Positions 8,161-16,832 are shown, numbered from the stretch's first letter. The stretch is DNA of 64,000 nt from Streptomyces sp. Root1304 (GCF_001426405.1 NZ_LMEP01000004.1:1-64000), one strand, 5' to 3'. Made by a program: numbers and translations. The notes: generated from the letters alone by a model not told the origin.

Positions 8161-8578
8161 CGTCACCGTCTTCCGCAACGTGCTCCGCGACGGCTTCGAC
8201 CAGACCGACCTGCCGTGGGTGCCGTGGACCGAACCCGGCCGCGTCGGCGTCGAGTACGTCGTGCTCTGGGGCCCCGACCCGGCCGAGGACGAGGACTCCG
8301 CGTCCCTCCTCCTCCGCTTCCCGCCGGGCGCCCACGGCGACTTCCACGAGCACCTGGGGCACGAGCTGATGCTCGTCCTCGACGGCACCCTCGACCACAG
8401 CGACGGGCGCCGCTTCCACCGCGGCGACCTCGTCGTCGAGGAACCCGGCACCCGGCACCAGATGTCCAGCGCCGAGGGCTGCACCGTGCTCGCCGTCCGC
8501 GCCCGGCCGGCCGCCTCCCGCACCCCCGAGGCCGGCGAGATCACCACCGGCGTCGGCGCCGGAACCGGCGGCGCCTGA
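8153..8578 (+). CDS. Small cupin-fold protein, ChrR-like
   Basis: This 141-aa single-domain cupin starts at a GTG at 8153 with CGGAGG ahead, inside the end of the rhodanese gene. Cupin motif 1 is HGDFHEHLGHELMLVLDG, with His, His and Glu ligands visible. Motif 2 is GDLVVEEPGTRHQMSS with the final His. The pattern matches the cupin domain of ChrR-type anti-sigma factors, but the zinc-binding anti-sigma part is missing, so a metal-dependent enzyme or sensor is more likely. It may act on a sulfur compound delivered by the preceding rhodanese; the substrate is unknown. Confidence 0.8.
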   Translation: MPDVTVFRNVLRDGFDQTDLPWVPWTEPGRVGVEYVVLWGPDPAEDEDSASLLLRFPPGAHGDFHEHLGHELMLVLDGTLDHSDGRRFHRGDLVVEEPGTRHQMSSAEGCTVLAVRARPAASRTPEAGEITTGVGAGTGGA

Positions 8579-9133
8579 CCCGCAGGAGGACCCGAGGCCA
8601 CCGGAGCCCGTACGGGCCCGGCGGCCTCGGCGCACGCCCGCCGCCGCGCCGTCCGGGACGCGGGCCGACGTCGGCCCGCGCACGGCGGATCGCGGACCCG
8701 GGGCCGCCGTACGAAGCGGCCCCGGGCGCCGTACGAAGCCCGTCCGCGACCCGTACGGGTCCGGGCGGAGCCCCCGTACGACACCCGGTCCGCCCCCCGT
8801 ACGACACCCGGTCCGCATCCCGTACGACCCCGGCCCCGTACCCCGTACGACCGGCCCGGCACCCCCAGGTCGACCGCCCTGCCCCACGCACGGCGACCGC
8901 CCGCACCACGCACCACACCGCACGCCCCACGCACGACCCGGCCCCGCACCGGACACGCCGGTCCACGCTCCACCGCCCGGCCCCACCCCGTCCGGCGACG
9001 GTCCGGCGGCCCTACGGCGCACCCGCCCCGCGGCGCCCCCGCACGACCTCTCCCCCCACCCCGACCCGTCCCGTACGGGCGGTCCCGCACACCCGTCCGC
9101 ACCCGCCCCGCACCCCTTTCGGAGAGAGACGCC
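8579..9133. other. 555-bp C-rich, G-poor leader with CCGTACGACA repeats
   Basis: No ORF here has credible coding character. Between about 8740 and 8860 the unit CCGTACGACACCCGGTCCGC and shorter CCCGTACGAC versions recur. From about 8870 to 9060 the top strand is strikingly rich in C and poor in G. It ends with GGAGAGAG just before the mutase S start at 9134. I see no cobalamin-riboswitch core. It may be a rut-like untranslated leader or degenerate sequence. Confidence 0.5.
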
Positions 9134-9607
9134 ATGACACCGTCCGCACGGCCTCAGCCCCTGCGCAGTCCCGAGCCCTCCCGTCGGGTCCTGCTCACCA
9201 CCGGTTCCTCCGACGCCCACACCTGGAACCTCGTCCACCTCCAGCTCTTCCTGGAGGAGCACGGGCACTCCGTGCTCAACCTGGGGCCCTGCGTCCCCGA
9301 GCAGCTGCTCGTCGACACCGCCCGGATGACCAGCCCCGACCTCGTCGTCCTCTCCTCCGTCAACGGCCACGGACACCAGGACGGGCTGCGCGCCGCCCGC
9401 GCCCTGCGCGCCGACCGCAAGACCCGCGCCGTGCCCATGGTCATCGGCGGACTCCTCGGCATCTCCCCGGAGGGCGCCGCCACCCGTACCGCCGAACTCC
9501 TCGACGCCGGATACGACGAGGTGTACGCCGACGGGACCCCGCCCACCGCGCTGCTGCGCAAGCTCGCCGGACTCGGCGGCGCGTGTACCGGGCGGGCCGC
9601 GGCGTGA
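9134..9607 (+). CDS. Methylaspartate (glutamate) mutase S-like cobalamin-binding subunit
   Basis: This 157-aa protein has a single B12-binding Rossmann-like domain. The cobalamin-ligand motif reads SSDAHTWNL, with H29 as the presumed lower axial ligand; the usual DxHxxG Gly is Asn. SSVNGHGHQDG and VIGGLLGI match the SxL and GG elements of glutamate mutase S. Partnered with an E subunit, such proteins perform the radical carbon-skeleton rearrangement of glutamate to 3-methylaspartate. Its stop overlaps the GTG of the E-subunit fusion by 4 nt (GTGA), so the two are translationally coupled. Because the Gly is changed, a non-glutamate substrate is possible. Confidence 0.85.
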   Translation: MTPSARPQPLRSPEPSRRVLLTTGSSDAHTWNLVHLQLFLEEHGHSVLNLGPCVPEQLLVDTARMTSPDLVVLSSVNGHGHQDGLRAARALRADRKTRAVPMVIGGLLGISPEGAATRTAELLDAGYDEVYADGTPPTALLRKLAGLGGACTGRAAA

Positions 9608-12600
9608 CGACCTCCGCCTCGCCCCCGCTCGCCCCCGGCGATCTCGGTGCCTTCGTCCAGGCGTCGGCAGAGGCCGGCGAACTCGTCGTCCAGCCCCGGA
9701 TGGGCATGGTCGCGCCCGAGGAGATGACCGCGGGAGTCGCCGCCGTCGCCGCACTGCCCGAACGGACCGTCGCCACCCTCACCATCGACAGCTACACCCG
9801 CGTCGGCGACCACGCCGCCGCCACCGCGGCCCTGCGCGCCGGCCTGCCGCTCAACGGCTTCCCGCTGGTCAGCCACGGCCCGAAGACCACCGCACGGGTC
9901 GCCGCCGCGGCCGGACGGACCACGCCCGTCCAGATCAGGCACGGTTCCGCCGACCCCATGGCCATCTTCCGCACCATGGCCGCCGCCGGACTCTCCGCCT
10001 CCGAGGGCGGACCCGTCTCGTACTGCCTGCCCTACGGGCGCACCCCGCTCGCCGAATCCGTCGCCGCCTGGCGCGACTCCGTCCAGTTCCTCACGGAGGA
10101 GAGCCGCGCGCACGGCCGCCGGGCCCATCTCGAATCCTTCGGCGGCTGCCTCCTCGGCCAGCTCTGCCCGCCGTCGCTGCTCGTCGCCGTCTCCGTCCTG
10201 GAGTGCCTGTTCTTCGCGGCCAACGGAGCGACCAGCGTCTCCCTCAGCTACGCCCAGCAGACCCATCCCGCCCAGGACGCCGGCGCGCTCACCGCGCTGC
10301 GGCTGCTCGCCGACGAGTTCCTGCCGCCGTCCGTGGACCGGCACATCGTGCTCTACACGTACATGGGCGTCTACCCGAGGACCGTGCCGGGCGCCCGGCT
10401 GCTGCTGCGCCGCAGCGCCGAACTGGCCGTACGCGGCGGGGCGCAGCGCCTCATCGTGAAGACGGAGACCGAGGCGCACCGCATCCCGACCGTCGCCGAG
10501 AACCTGACGGCGCTGCGGATCGCCGCCGACGCGGCCCGCTCCGCGCCCCGGCGCGGCCCGAACCCGGGCAGGACCGCCGCCGAGGCCGACGTCGAGGAGA
10601 CGCTCGCCGAGGCGCGGGCCATGGTGACCGCCGTCCTCGCGCTCTCCGACGACCTGGGCGTCGCCCTCCTCAAGGCCTTCGACCGGGGTCTGCTCGACGT
10701 GCCGTTCTGCCTGCATCCGGACAACCGGGGCGCCGTCCGGTCCACCGTCGCACCGGACGGGCGCCTGCAGTGGACGGACCTCGGCGCGCTGCCGCTGCTC
10801 ACCACCAGCAGGAGGACCATTCCGATGACCTCACGTCAGCTGTCCGGCATGCTCGGCAGGGTCGCCCGGGAGCACGACCTGGCCGCCGGGACGAACCCGC
10901 CGCCCGAGCCGGCGCCGCGCGAGGCCCCGGCGCCTTCGGCGGACCCGCTGCGGATCGCGTTCGTCGGCATGGGCCCGCGCGGTCTCTCCGTCCTGGAACG
11001 GCTCGCGGCCCGCTGTGCCGACGGGCCCCCCGGCCGGCCGGTGGAGGTCTTCGCGGTGGATCCGTACGAGGCGGGGGCCGGACGGATCTGGCGTACGGAC
11101 CAGTCGCCCTGGTTCCTGATGAACACCCCGGCCCAGGAGGTCACCATGTTCTCCGGGCCCGCCGACGACGGGCCCCACCGGCCCGGCGCCGGGCCCACCC
11201 TCGGCGCCTGGTGGGCCGAGGACGACCCGGCGGGCGCCGATCCCGAGGGGTACGCGCCCCGCGCCGTCTACGGCCGCTACCTGACGTACGTCATGCGGCG
11301 GATCGAGGAGACCCTGCCGCCCTCGCTCACCGTCCACCGCGTCCCCGCCCGGGTGATCTGCGCGGAGCGGGTGGGCGGTACGGGCGGCAGGGCCGGCAGC
11401 GGCGGCCCGGACGGTGCACCGCACCGCCTGAGACTCGACCGCGGCGACGTCCTCACGGTCGACCGGGTGGTCCTCGCCACCGGCCACCCGATCAACGAGC
11501 CCGACGCCGAGCAGCAGGCCTGGACGCGCTTCGCCCGGACCCACAGCACCCCCGCCCGGCCCGTCCGGCACATCGTCGGCGGCTCCGCGACGGAGATGCC
11601 GCTCGCCGAGATCCCGGCGGGCGCCCGCGTGGGCATCCTCGGCATGGGGCTGACCTTCTACGACATCCTCACCGAGCTGACCCTCGGGCGCGGCGGCACC
11701 TTCACCGAGGGCTGCGACGGGCTGCTGTACCTGCCCAGCGGCAAGGAGCCCCGCATCCTGGCGGGTTCGCGCGGGGGAGTGCCCCTGCTCACCCGGGGTG
11801 CCAACCAGAAGGGTCCCGAACACCGTTACCGCGCACGGCTGTTCACCGCCGAGCGGATGGCTGAGCTGCGCGCGGAATCGGCGCCGCTCGACTTCGAGGC
11901 GGACGTACTGCCCTGGCTGCTCGCCGAGGTCAACCTCGTCCTGCTCGCCACCCGCGTCCGCCAGGTCCACGGACCCGACGCCGCGGCCGAGTTCACCGAG
12001 CGGGCCGCCCAGGCGCTCCGCGACCGGCCGGACCCCAAGGTCCTCGAACGGATCGCCGCCGGATACCGGATCGACGCCCGCCCGCTCGGCGGACTCGACG
12101 CGCTCGCCCGGCCGTTCGGCGGCCGGCAGTTCGGCTCGCCCGCCGAGTTCCACAAGGTGCTCACCGAATGGCTGCGGGCCGACCTGTTCGAGGCGCGTCA
12201 GGGCAACGCGGAGGGCCCCCTGAAGGCCGCCGCCGACGTCCTGCGGGACGTGCGGCAGACGATCCGTACCGTGGTCGACTTCGGCGGGCTGACCCCCGAC
12301 TCGCACCGCTGGTTCCTCGCCGAGTTCGGCCCCGTGGCGGCGATGGTGTCGACCGGGCCGCCGCAGCAGCGCTCCGAGCAGTTCCTCGCCCTGCTCGCGG
12401 CCGGGGTCCTCGAACCGGTCGGGCCCGGCGCCCGGTTCACGGCCGATCCCGTCGAGGGGCGGTTCGCCGTCGAGTCGACGCAGGTGGAGAACTCCTGGGT
12501 GGCGCTGGACGTCGTCGTGGACGCCCGGGTGCCGAGCACCGATCTGGCGGCGGACCGGGACCCGCTGATCCGCTGTCTGATGGTGGACGGGGAGATCCGT

Positions 12601-12927
12601 ACGTTCACCAACGCGGCCGAGGGGGCGGGGGAGTTCGCCACCGGCGGGCTCGACTGCACCGACGCGCCGTTCCACCCGGTGCGGGCCGACGGCTCGGTGG
12701 ACACCAGCACCCATGTGCTCGGCATCCCCAGCGAGCACACCCGCTGGTTCACCCAGGTGGGCAGCGGCCGGCCGGGACCCTGGGGCTCCTTCACCCGTGA
12801 CGCGGACGCCATCGCGGAGGCGCTGCTCGGCGGCGCCGGGGCGGGTGCCCCGGGGGCCGAGGGCGCGGGGGCCGGGGAGGCCGAGGGTGCGCGGGCCGAC
12901 GCCGTACCGGCCGGGGGTGTGCGGTGA
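9604..12927 (+). CDS. Fusion: methylaspartate mutase E subunit + FAD/NAD(P)-binding oxidoreductase
   Basis: One open frame of 1107 aa starts at the GTG at 9604. Residues 1 to about 405 match the glutamate-mutase E chain, a TIM barrel with PLVSHGPKTT, SADPMAIFRTMAAAG, EGGPVSYCLPY and LESFGGCLLGQLCPP. After a Pro/Ala linker (PPPEPAPREAPAP), residues about 440-1085 form a COG4529-type flavoprotein: Rossmann motif IAFVGMGPRGLSVLERL, a second nucleotide-binding site ARVGILGMGLTFYD, and a C-terminal FAD-contact region GRPGPWGSF. The last 35 residues are Gly/Ala/Glu low complexity. No stop lies between the halves, although an internal ATG at 10825 has AGGAGG 9 nt upstream. It overlaps the ligase gene by 4 nt. 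Confidence 0.85.
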   Translation: MTTSASPPLAPGDLGAFVQASAEAGELVVQPRMGMVAPEEMTAGVAAVAALPERTVATLTIDSYTRVGDHAAATAALRAGLPLNGFPLVSHGPKTTARVAAAAGRTTPVQIRHGSADPMAIFRTMAAAGLSASEGGPVSYCLPYGRTPLAESVAAWRDSVQFLTEESRAHGRRAHLESFGGCLLGQLCPPSLLVAVSVLECLFFAANGATSVSLSYAQQTHPAQDAGALTALRLLADEFLPPSVDRHIVLYTYMGVYPRTVPGARLLLRRSAELAVRGGAQRLIVKTETEAHRIPTVAENLTALRIAADAARSAPRRGPNPGRTAAEADVEETLAEARAMVTAVLALSDDLGVALLKAFDRGLLDVPFCLHPDNRGAVRSTVAPDGRLQWTDLGALPLLTTSRRTIPMTSRQLSGMLGRVAREHDLAAGTNPPPEPAPREAPAPSADPLRIAFVGMGPRGLSVLERLAARCADGPPGRPVEVFAVDPYEAGAGRIWRTDQSPWFLMNTPAQEVTMFSGPADDGPHRPGAGPTLGAWWAEDDPAGADPEGYAPRAVYGRYLTYVMRRIEETLPPSLTVHRVPARVICAERVGGTGGRAGSGGPDGAPHRLRLDRGDVLTVDRVVLATGHPINEPDAEQQAWTRFARTHSTPARPVRHIVGGSATEMPLAEIPAGARVGILGMGLTFYDILTELTLGRGGTFTEGCDGLLYLPSGKEPRILAGSRGGVPLLTRGANQKGPEHRYRARLFTAERMAELRAESAPLDFEADVLPWLLAEVNLVLLATRVRQVHGPDAAAEFTERAAQALRDRPDPKVLERIAAGYRIDARPLGGLDALARPFGGRQFGSPAEFHKVLTEWLRADLFEARQGNAEGPLKAAADVLRDVRQTIRTVVDFGGLTPDSHRWFLAEFGPVAAMVSTGPPQQRSEQFLALLAAGVLEPVGPGARFTADPVEGRFAVESTQVENSWVALDVVVDARVPSTDLAADRDPLIRCLMVDGEIRTFTNAAEGAGEFATGGLDCTDAPFHPVRADGSVDTSTHVLGIPSEHTRWFTQVGSGRPGPWGSFTRDADAIAEALLGGAGAGAPGAEGAGAGEAEGARADAVPAGGVR

Positions 12928-14651
12928 GCACCGTGCGCACGCCGGGGCCGCGGGGTGACGCGTCGCCCCGCGGCCGGCACACCGGGGCCCACGAGGAGTA
13001 CCGGGCCGCCCGGGACCTGCTGCTGCGGCTGCGCGGCGACCGCGAGGCGGCCGGTGCCGCCTTCCGGTGGCCGCGCGCCGAGCGCTTCAACTGGGCCCTG
13101 GACTGGTTCGACGTCATCGCCGACGCCAACGACCGGCCGGCGCTCGAACTCCTCGGCCACCCGGCACGGGACGGGTCCGTGCCGGTCGTCGACCGGGTCT
13201 CCTTCGCCGAACTCGCCGCCCGCTCCGACGCGTTGGCGGTGGCCCTGCGCGAGCACGGCGTCGCACGCGGCGACCGCGTCCTCATCCTCCTCGGCACCCG
13301 CACCGAGCTGTGGGAGACCCTGCTCGGCTGCATCAAGCTCGGGGCCGTCGTCGTCCCCGGCTACCAGGACCTCACCCGGTCCGAGGCCGCCGACAGGATC
13401 ACCCGGGGAGGCGTCCGGCACCTGATCGCCGCACCTGAACTCGTCGGCCTGCTCGACGAGTTGCCGGTGCCGGGCATCCGGATGGCGGCGGCGCCCGAAA
13501 CCGGAAGGCCGGGCTGGCTCCCGTACCCCGACACCCGCGCCGCCGGCCGTCCCCGCTTCGTCCCCGACGGGCCCACCCGCGCCGCCGACCCGTCGTTCTG
13601 CTACTTCACCTCAGGGACGACCTCGCTGCCCAAGCTCGTCGAGCACAGCCACGTCGGCTACGGCGTCGGCCACCTCTCCAGTCTGTACTGGAGCGGCCTG
13701 CGCCCCGGCGACCGGCACCTCAACCTCTCCGCGCCCGGCTGGGCCAAGCACTCATGGTCCAGCTTCTTCGTGCCCTGGGCGGCGGAGGCCACGATCCTCG
13801 CCCCGCCGGACGGCGGACTCCCGTCGTCCGCCCTGCCCCGGGTGCTCGCCGAGCACGGCGTCACCAGCTTCTGCGCGCCCCCGAGCGCCTGGCGCTCGCT
13901 GCTCCCGTACGTGAGCGGGGGCGCCGGAGCCCCCCGGCTGCGGGAGGCGACGGCCGCCGGGGAGCCCCTGACGGCCGAGACGGTGGCACGGATCGAGACC
14001 GCATGGGGCGTACGGGTCCGGGACGGCTACGGCCAGACGGAGGCGACCGCGCTCATCGGCCGCGCCCCCGGCACCCCCGAGCCGATCGCCCCGCTCGGGC
14101 ACCCGCTCCCCGGGTACCGGATCGTGCTGCGCGACCCGGAGACCGGGGAGACGGGCGACAGCGGCGAGGTCTGTGTGGACCTGACGGAACGCCCGCCCGG
14201 CCTCATGCGCGGCTACGCGGGTCTCCCCGAGCGCACGGCGGAGGCCTTCGCCGACGGCCTGTACCGCACGGGGGACCGCGGCGAGCGGTGCGCGGACGGC
14301 TCCATCCGGCTGCTCGGCCGGTTGGACGAGGTGTTCAAGTCCCACGGCCACCGGATCTCCCCGACGGAGATCGAGGCGGTCCTGCGCACCCACCCGGAGG
14401 TGGCCGACGCGGCGGTGGTGCCGTGCCCCGACCCGGACGGCGGCCTCGCCCCGTACGCGGTCGTGGAACTGCGGGAGGGGAAGGGGGAGCCGGACGCGGC
14501 CGGGCACGGGCGCGTCGCGGCCGAACTCCTGGCGCTCGCCGCCGAACGGCTCGCGCCGGTCTTCGTCCCGCGCGGGGTCGAGGTGATCGCCCGCCTCCCG
14601 CGCACCCGCTCGGGCAAGGTGCGCCGGGGGGAACTCACCCCGAAGCCCTGA
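12924..14651 (+). CDS. Adenylate-forming acyl-CoA synthetase/ligase
   Basis: This 575-aa class I adenylate-forming enzyme starts at a GTG overlapping the preceding stop. Motifs seen in order are FTSGTTSLPKLVEH (P-loop), DGYGQTEAT, YRTGDRGER, GRLDEVFKSHGHRI (hinge) and PRTRSGKVRRGEL with K565 as the adenylation Lys. The layout resembles medium-chain acyl-CoA or benzoate-CoA synthetases rather than NRPS adenylation domains. No carrier protein is visible nearby, so transfer to CoA, or directly to an amine, is more likely. As the last gene of the block it may activate the product of the mutase/oxidoreductase. Substrate unknown. Confidence 0.88.
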   Translation: MSTVRTPGPRGDASPRGRHTGAHEEYRAARDLLLRLRGDREAAGAAFRWPRAERFNWALDWFDVIADANDRPALELLGHPARDGSVPVVDRVSFAELAARSDALAVALREHGVARGDRVLILLGTRTELWETLLGCIKLGAVVVPGYQDLTRSEAADRITRGGVRHLIAAPELVGLLDELPVPGIRMAAAPETGRPGWLPYPDTRAAGRPRFVPDGPTRAADPSFCYFTSGTTSLPKLVEHSHVGYGVGHLSSLYWSGLRPGDRHLNLSAPGWAKHSWSSFFVPWAAEATILAPPDGGLPSSALPRVLAEHGVTSFCAPPSAWRSLLPYVSGGAGAPRLREATAAGEPLTAETVARIETAWGVRVRDGYGQTEATALIGRAPGTPEPIAPLGHPLPGYRIVLRDPETGETGDSGEVCVDLTERPPGLMRGYAGLPERTAEAFADGLYRTGDRGERCADGSIRLLGRLDEVFKSHGHRISPTEIEAVLRTHPEVADAAVVPCPDPDGGLAPYAVVELREGKGEPDAAGHGRVAAELLALAAERLAPVFVPRGVEVIARLPRTRSGKVRRGELTPKP

Positions 14652-14742
14652 CGGCCGGCACTGGCACCAACTCGCTTGATCCAGCGAATAGTTGAGTCGG
14701 AAGGCTCCCGTCCGGGCGCCCGGGCGGCCTAGCGTGCCTGCC

Positions 14743-16131
14743 ATGACCTCGCTCAGGTACCGGCGGGCCGCTTCGCTCGCCCTCGCGGCCCTCCTCCTGC
14801 TCGTCCCCGGGGCGGCCGCCGCGCCGGACTCCCCGGGGCCCGCCCCGGTGCGGGCGGCGACGCCGGACCGGCCCTCGTACGAGGTCGCCCTGCGCGCCGA
14901 CGGCGACGGCTCGCACTGGACCGGCCGCCAGACGGTGTCGTTCCGCAACGCCGACCGCAGGCCCCTGCGTTCGGTCGACCTGCGGCTGTGGGGGAACGGC
15001 GCCGAGGGGTGCGGAACCCCCGGGAAGCCGTCCCCGGTCCGGGTGGGCGGGGTCGTCGGAGGCACCCCGCGAGCGCTCACCGTCGGCTGCACCGCGCTGC
15101 GCGTCGACCTGCCCGCCCCGCTGCCGTACGGGGCGCGGGCCCGTGTCGCCTTCGACGTGTCGATCGCCGTCCCGGACCGTGTCCACCGGTTCGGCAGGGA
15201 CGGCGCGCACCGCTACCTCGGCAACGCGCTGCCCCTGCTGTCCGTGCGGGACGCGCGGGGCCCGCACCTCGACCCGGACGTCGGCTTCGGCGAGAGCTTC
15301 CTGACCCTGGCCGGCGACTTCCGGGTCGTCCTCGACCACCCCGCCGCGCTGAAGGTCCCCACGACGGGCACCACCACCCGGCGGCCCGGCGCGCCCGGCC
15401 GCACGGTCACCACCGCCGTCGCGCGCGGGGTACGGGACTTCGCCTGGGCGGCGGGCCCGTTCCGGACCCGTACGGTCACCACCCCCGGCGGCGTCCGGCT
15501 GAACGCGTACTGGACCGCCGCCACCTCCCCGGAGGGCGTGGCGACCGACCTGCGGTCCGCCACCGGCGCGGTCGACGCCTTCGGCGAGCGGTTCGGGCGC
15601 TACCCGTACGGCGAACTGGACCTCGTCATGAGCGACAACCTCGACGAGTTCGGCAGCATGGAGTTCCCGGGCCTCGTGCTGCTGTGGACCGAACCGGAGG
15701 GCTCGGCCGTCGTCCACGAGGTCGCCCACCAGTGGTTCTACGGCATCGTCGGCAACGACCAGTTCGCGTCGCCCTGGCTGGACGAGTCCTTCGCCCAGTA
15801 CGCCAACCAGCTGTACTACGGGGAGCCCACCGCCACCTGCTGGGAGGACCAGGGGCAGTGGCCCAGCGGGACGGCCGCCCTCACCCGCTCCATGGGCTAC
15901 TACGCCGACGGCCACCGCCCGGAGTACGTCCGGGTCGTCTACACGCGGGGCGCCTGCGCCCTGCACGACCTGGAACGCGTCCTGGGCGGCCCGGCGACGG
16001 CGGCCATGCTGCGCGGCTACGTGCGGGACCACTGGCTGGGCGTCGCCACCACCGAGGACTTCAAGCGCGCGGCGCAGGCGGCGACCACCGAGGACCTCGG
16101 CCCGTTCTGGACCGAGCACCGGATCGGCTGA
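14743..16131 (+). CDS. Secreted M1-family metallopeptidase
   Basis: This 462-aa protein has a Sec signal peptide (residues 1 to about 27, YRRAASLALAALLLLVPG, cleavage near AAA). The gluzincin zinc site is HEVAHQW (H325, E326, H329) with E348 in WLDESFAQY as third ligand. The aminopeptidase exopeptidase motif GAMEN appears as GSMEF. Many M1 members are 800-900 aa; this short secreted form lacks the C-terminal helical domain and is like compact Streptomyces homologues. It probably trims peptides outside the cell. Its own promoter must lie in the 91 bp after the ligase gene. Confidence 0.88.
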   Translation: MTSLRYRRAASLALAALLLLVPGAAAAPDSPGPAPVRAATPDRPSYEVALRADGDGSHWTGRQTVSFRNADRRPLRSVDLRLWGNGAEGCGTPGKPSPVRVGGVVGGTPRALTVGCTALRVDLPAPLPYGARARVAFDVSIAVPDRVHRFGRDGAHRYLGNALPLLSVRDARGPHLDPDVGFGESFLTLAGDFRVVLDHPAALKVPTTGTTTRRPGAPGRTVTTAVARGVRDFAWAAGPFRTRTVTTPGGVRLNAYWTAATSPEGVATDLRSATGAVDAFGERFGRYPYGELDLVMSDNLDEFGSMEFPGLVLLWTEPEGSAVVHEVAHQWFYGIVGNDQFASPWLDESFAQYANQLYYGEPTATCWEDQGQWPSGTAALTRSMGYYADGHRPEYVRVVYTRGACALHDLERVLGGPATAAMLRGYVRDHWLGVATTEDFKRAAQAATTEDLGPFWTEHRIG

Positions 16132-16143
16132 GACCGGAGCCCC

Positions 16144-16167
16144 GGGCCCGCCGGCCGCGGCGGGCCC
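16144..16167. terminator. Bidirectional hairpin between convergent genes
   Basis: GGGCCCGCC (16144-16152) pairs perfectly with GGCGGGCCC (16159-16167) around a 6-nt loop. It lies between the stop of the rightward M1 peptidase and the stop of the leftward TetR gene and could serve both. Confidence 0.55.
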
Positions 16168-16746
16168 TCAGCTCCCGACCCGCTCCCGTTCCGCCGTGCG
16201 CAGCAGGACCTCCGCCACGCCCCGCGCGCGTACCGCCGCCTCCGCCGTGCCCTCGCGCACCGCCGTCACGATGGCCCCGTCGCCCAGCAGTGCGAGCTGG
16301 CGGGCCAGGCCCTCGTGGTCGCGGTAGCCGCCCTCGGTGAGGAGGCGGTCGAGGACGCCGATCACCTTCTCCTTGTGCTCGGCGGCCACCTGGTGCGCCG
16401 GGCTGTCCGGATCGGCCGTCTCCACCATCGTGTTGATGAAGGCGCAGCCCCGGAACGAGGCCGCGGCGAAGCGCTCCGCTAGGCCGTCGAAGAGCGCGAG
16501 CGGAAGTTCCTCGGGTGTGCGCTCACTGACCGCGATCCGGCCGTCGAGCCAGGCGCGCCACATGTCGTCGCGCCGGCGCAGCACCTCGACGACCACGTCG
16601 TCCTTGCTGGGGAAGTGGCGGTAGAAGGAGGCGCGGCCGACTCCGGATTCGGACAGGATCCGCTCGATGCCCACGGCCCGGATCCCCTCTTCGTAGAACA
16701 GGCGCTCCGCCGCACTGAGGAGCCGTTCTTTCGCGTTCGTGGCCAT
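16168..16746 (-). CDS. TetR-family repressor of the adjacent AhpD-like gene
   Basis: This 192-aa protein has an N-terminal helix-turn-helix ATNAKERLLSAAERLFYEEG followed by SGVGRASFYRHFPSKDDVV, and a C-terminal ligand domain containing RGCAFINTMVETADP. That last segment is typical of the TetR subgroup that controls oxidoreductase or CMD-family genes. The gene is divergent from the carboxymuconolactone decarboxylase-like gene at 16891. Two GGTACC-type dyads lie in the intergenic region, so autoregulation and repression of the neighbour are likely. The inducer is unknown. Confidence 0.85.
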   Translation of the reverse strand: MATNAKERLLSAAERLFYEEGIRAVGIERILSESGVGRASFYRHFPSKDDVVVEVLRRRDDMWRAWLDGRIAVSERTPEELPLALFDGLAERFAAASFRGCAFINTMVETADPDSPAHQVAAEHKEKVIGVLDRLLTEGGYRDHEGLARQLALLGDGAIVTAVREGTAEAAVRARGVAEVLLRTAERERVGS

Positions 16747-16751
16747 ACCAG

Positions 16752-16771
16752 ACGGTACCACTCGGTGCCGT
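16752..16771. promoter_or_regulatory. TetR operator candidate 1 (ACGGTACC / GGTGCCGT)
   Basis: ACGGTACC (16752-16759) and GGTGCCGT (16764-16771) form an 8-bp dyad with one mismatch and a 4-bp spacer, just upstream of the TetR start at 16746. It shares the GGTACCG core with the site at 16833-16854. Confidence 0.55.
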
Positions 16772-16832
16772 ATAGGTGATTCCGATGCGACAGGCGGAGT
16801 GACCGCCTCCCGTTGCGCCAGATGGAACCGAT

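Noticed and set aside
8579..9133. CRISPR array suggested by repeated CCGTACGACA units
   Set aside because: Repeats are short, irregularly spaced and degenerate, with no constant repeat length or unique spacers, and there are no cas genes.
8579..9133. Cobalamin riboswitch upstream of the B12-dependent mutase
   Set aside because: I could not find the B12-box or the conserved core; the region is low-complexity C-rich sequence.
8215..9603. Upstream extension of the mutase-E frame as one 1570-aa protein
   Set aside because: The frame before 9604 crosses the cupin gene and the leader out of frame, with Arg/Pro/Ala-rich shadow composition. The GTG at 9604 has the proper overlap with mutase S and family alignment starts there.
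10825..12927. Separate flavoprotein gene starting at 10825
   Set aside because: The internal ATG has a fair Shine-Dalgarno, but there is no stop before it and the frame is continuous, so one fusion protein is the primary call; kept as an alternative in the finding.
12198..13421. Reverse-strand ORF over the ligase gene
   Set aside because: It is the antisense shadow of the flavoprotein and ligase genes and has no start signal or motif.
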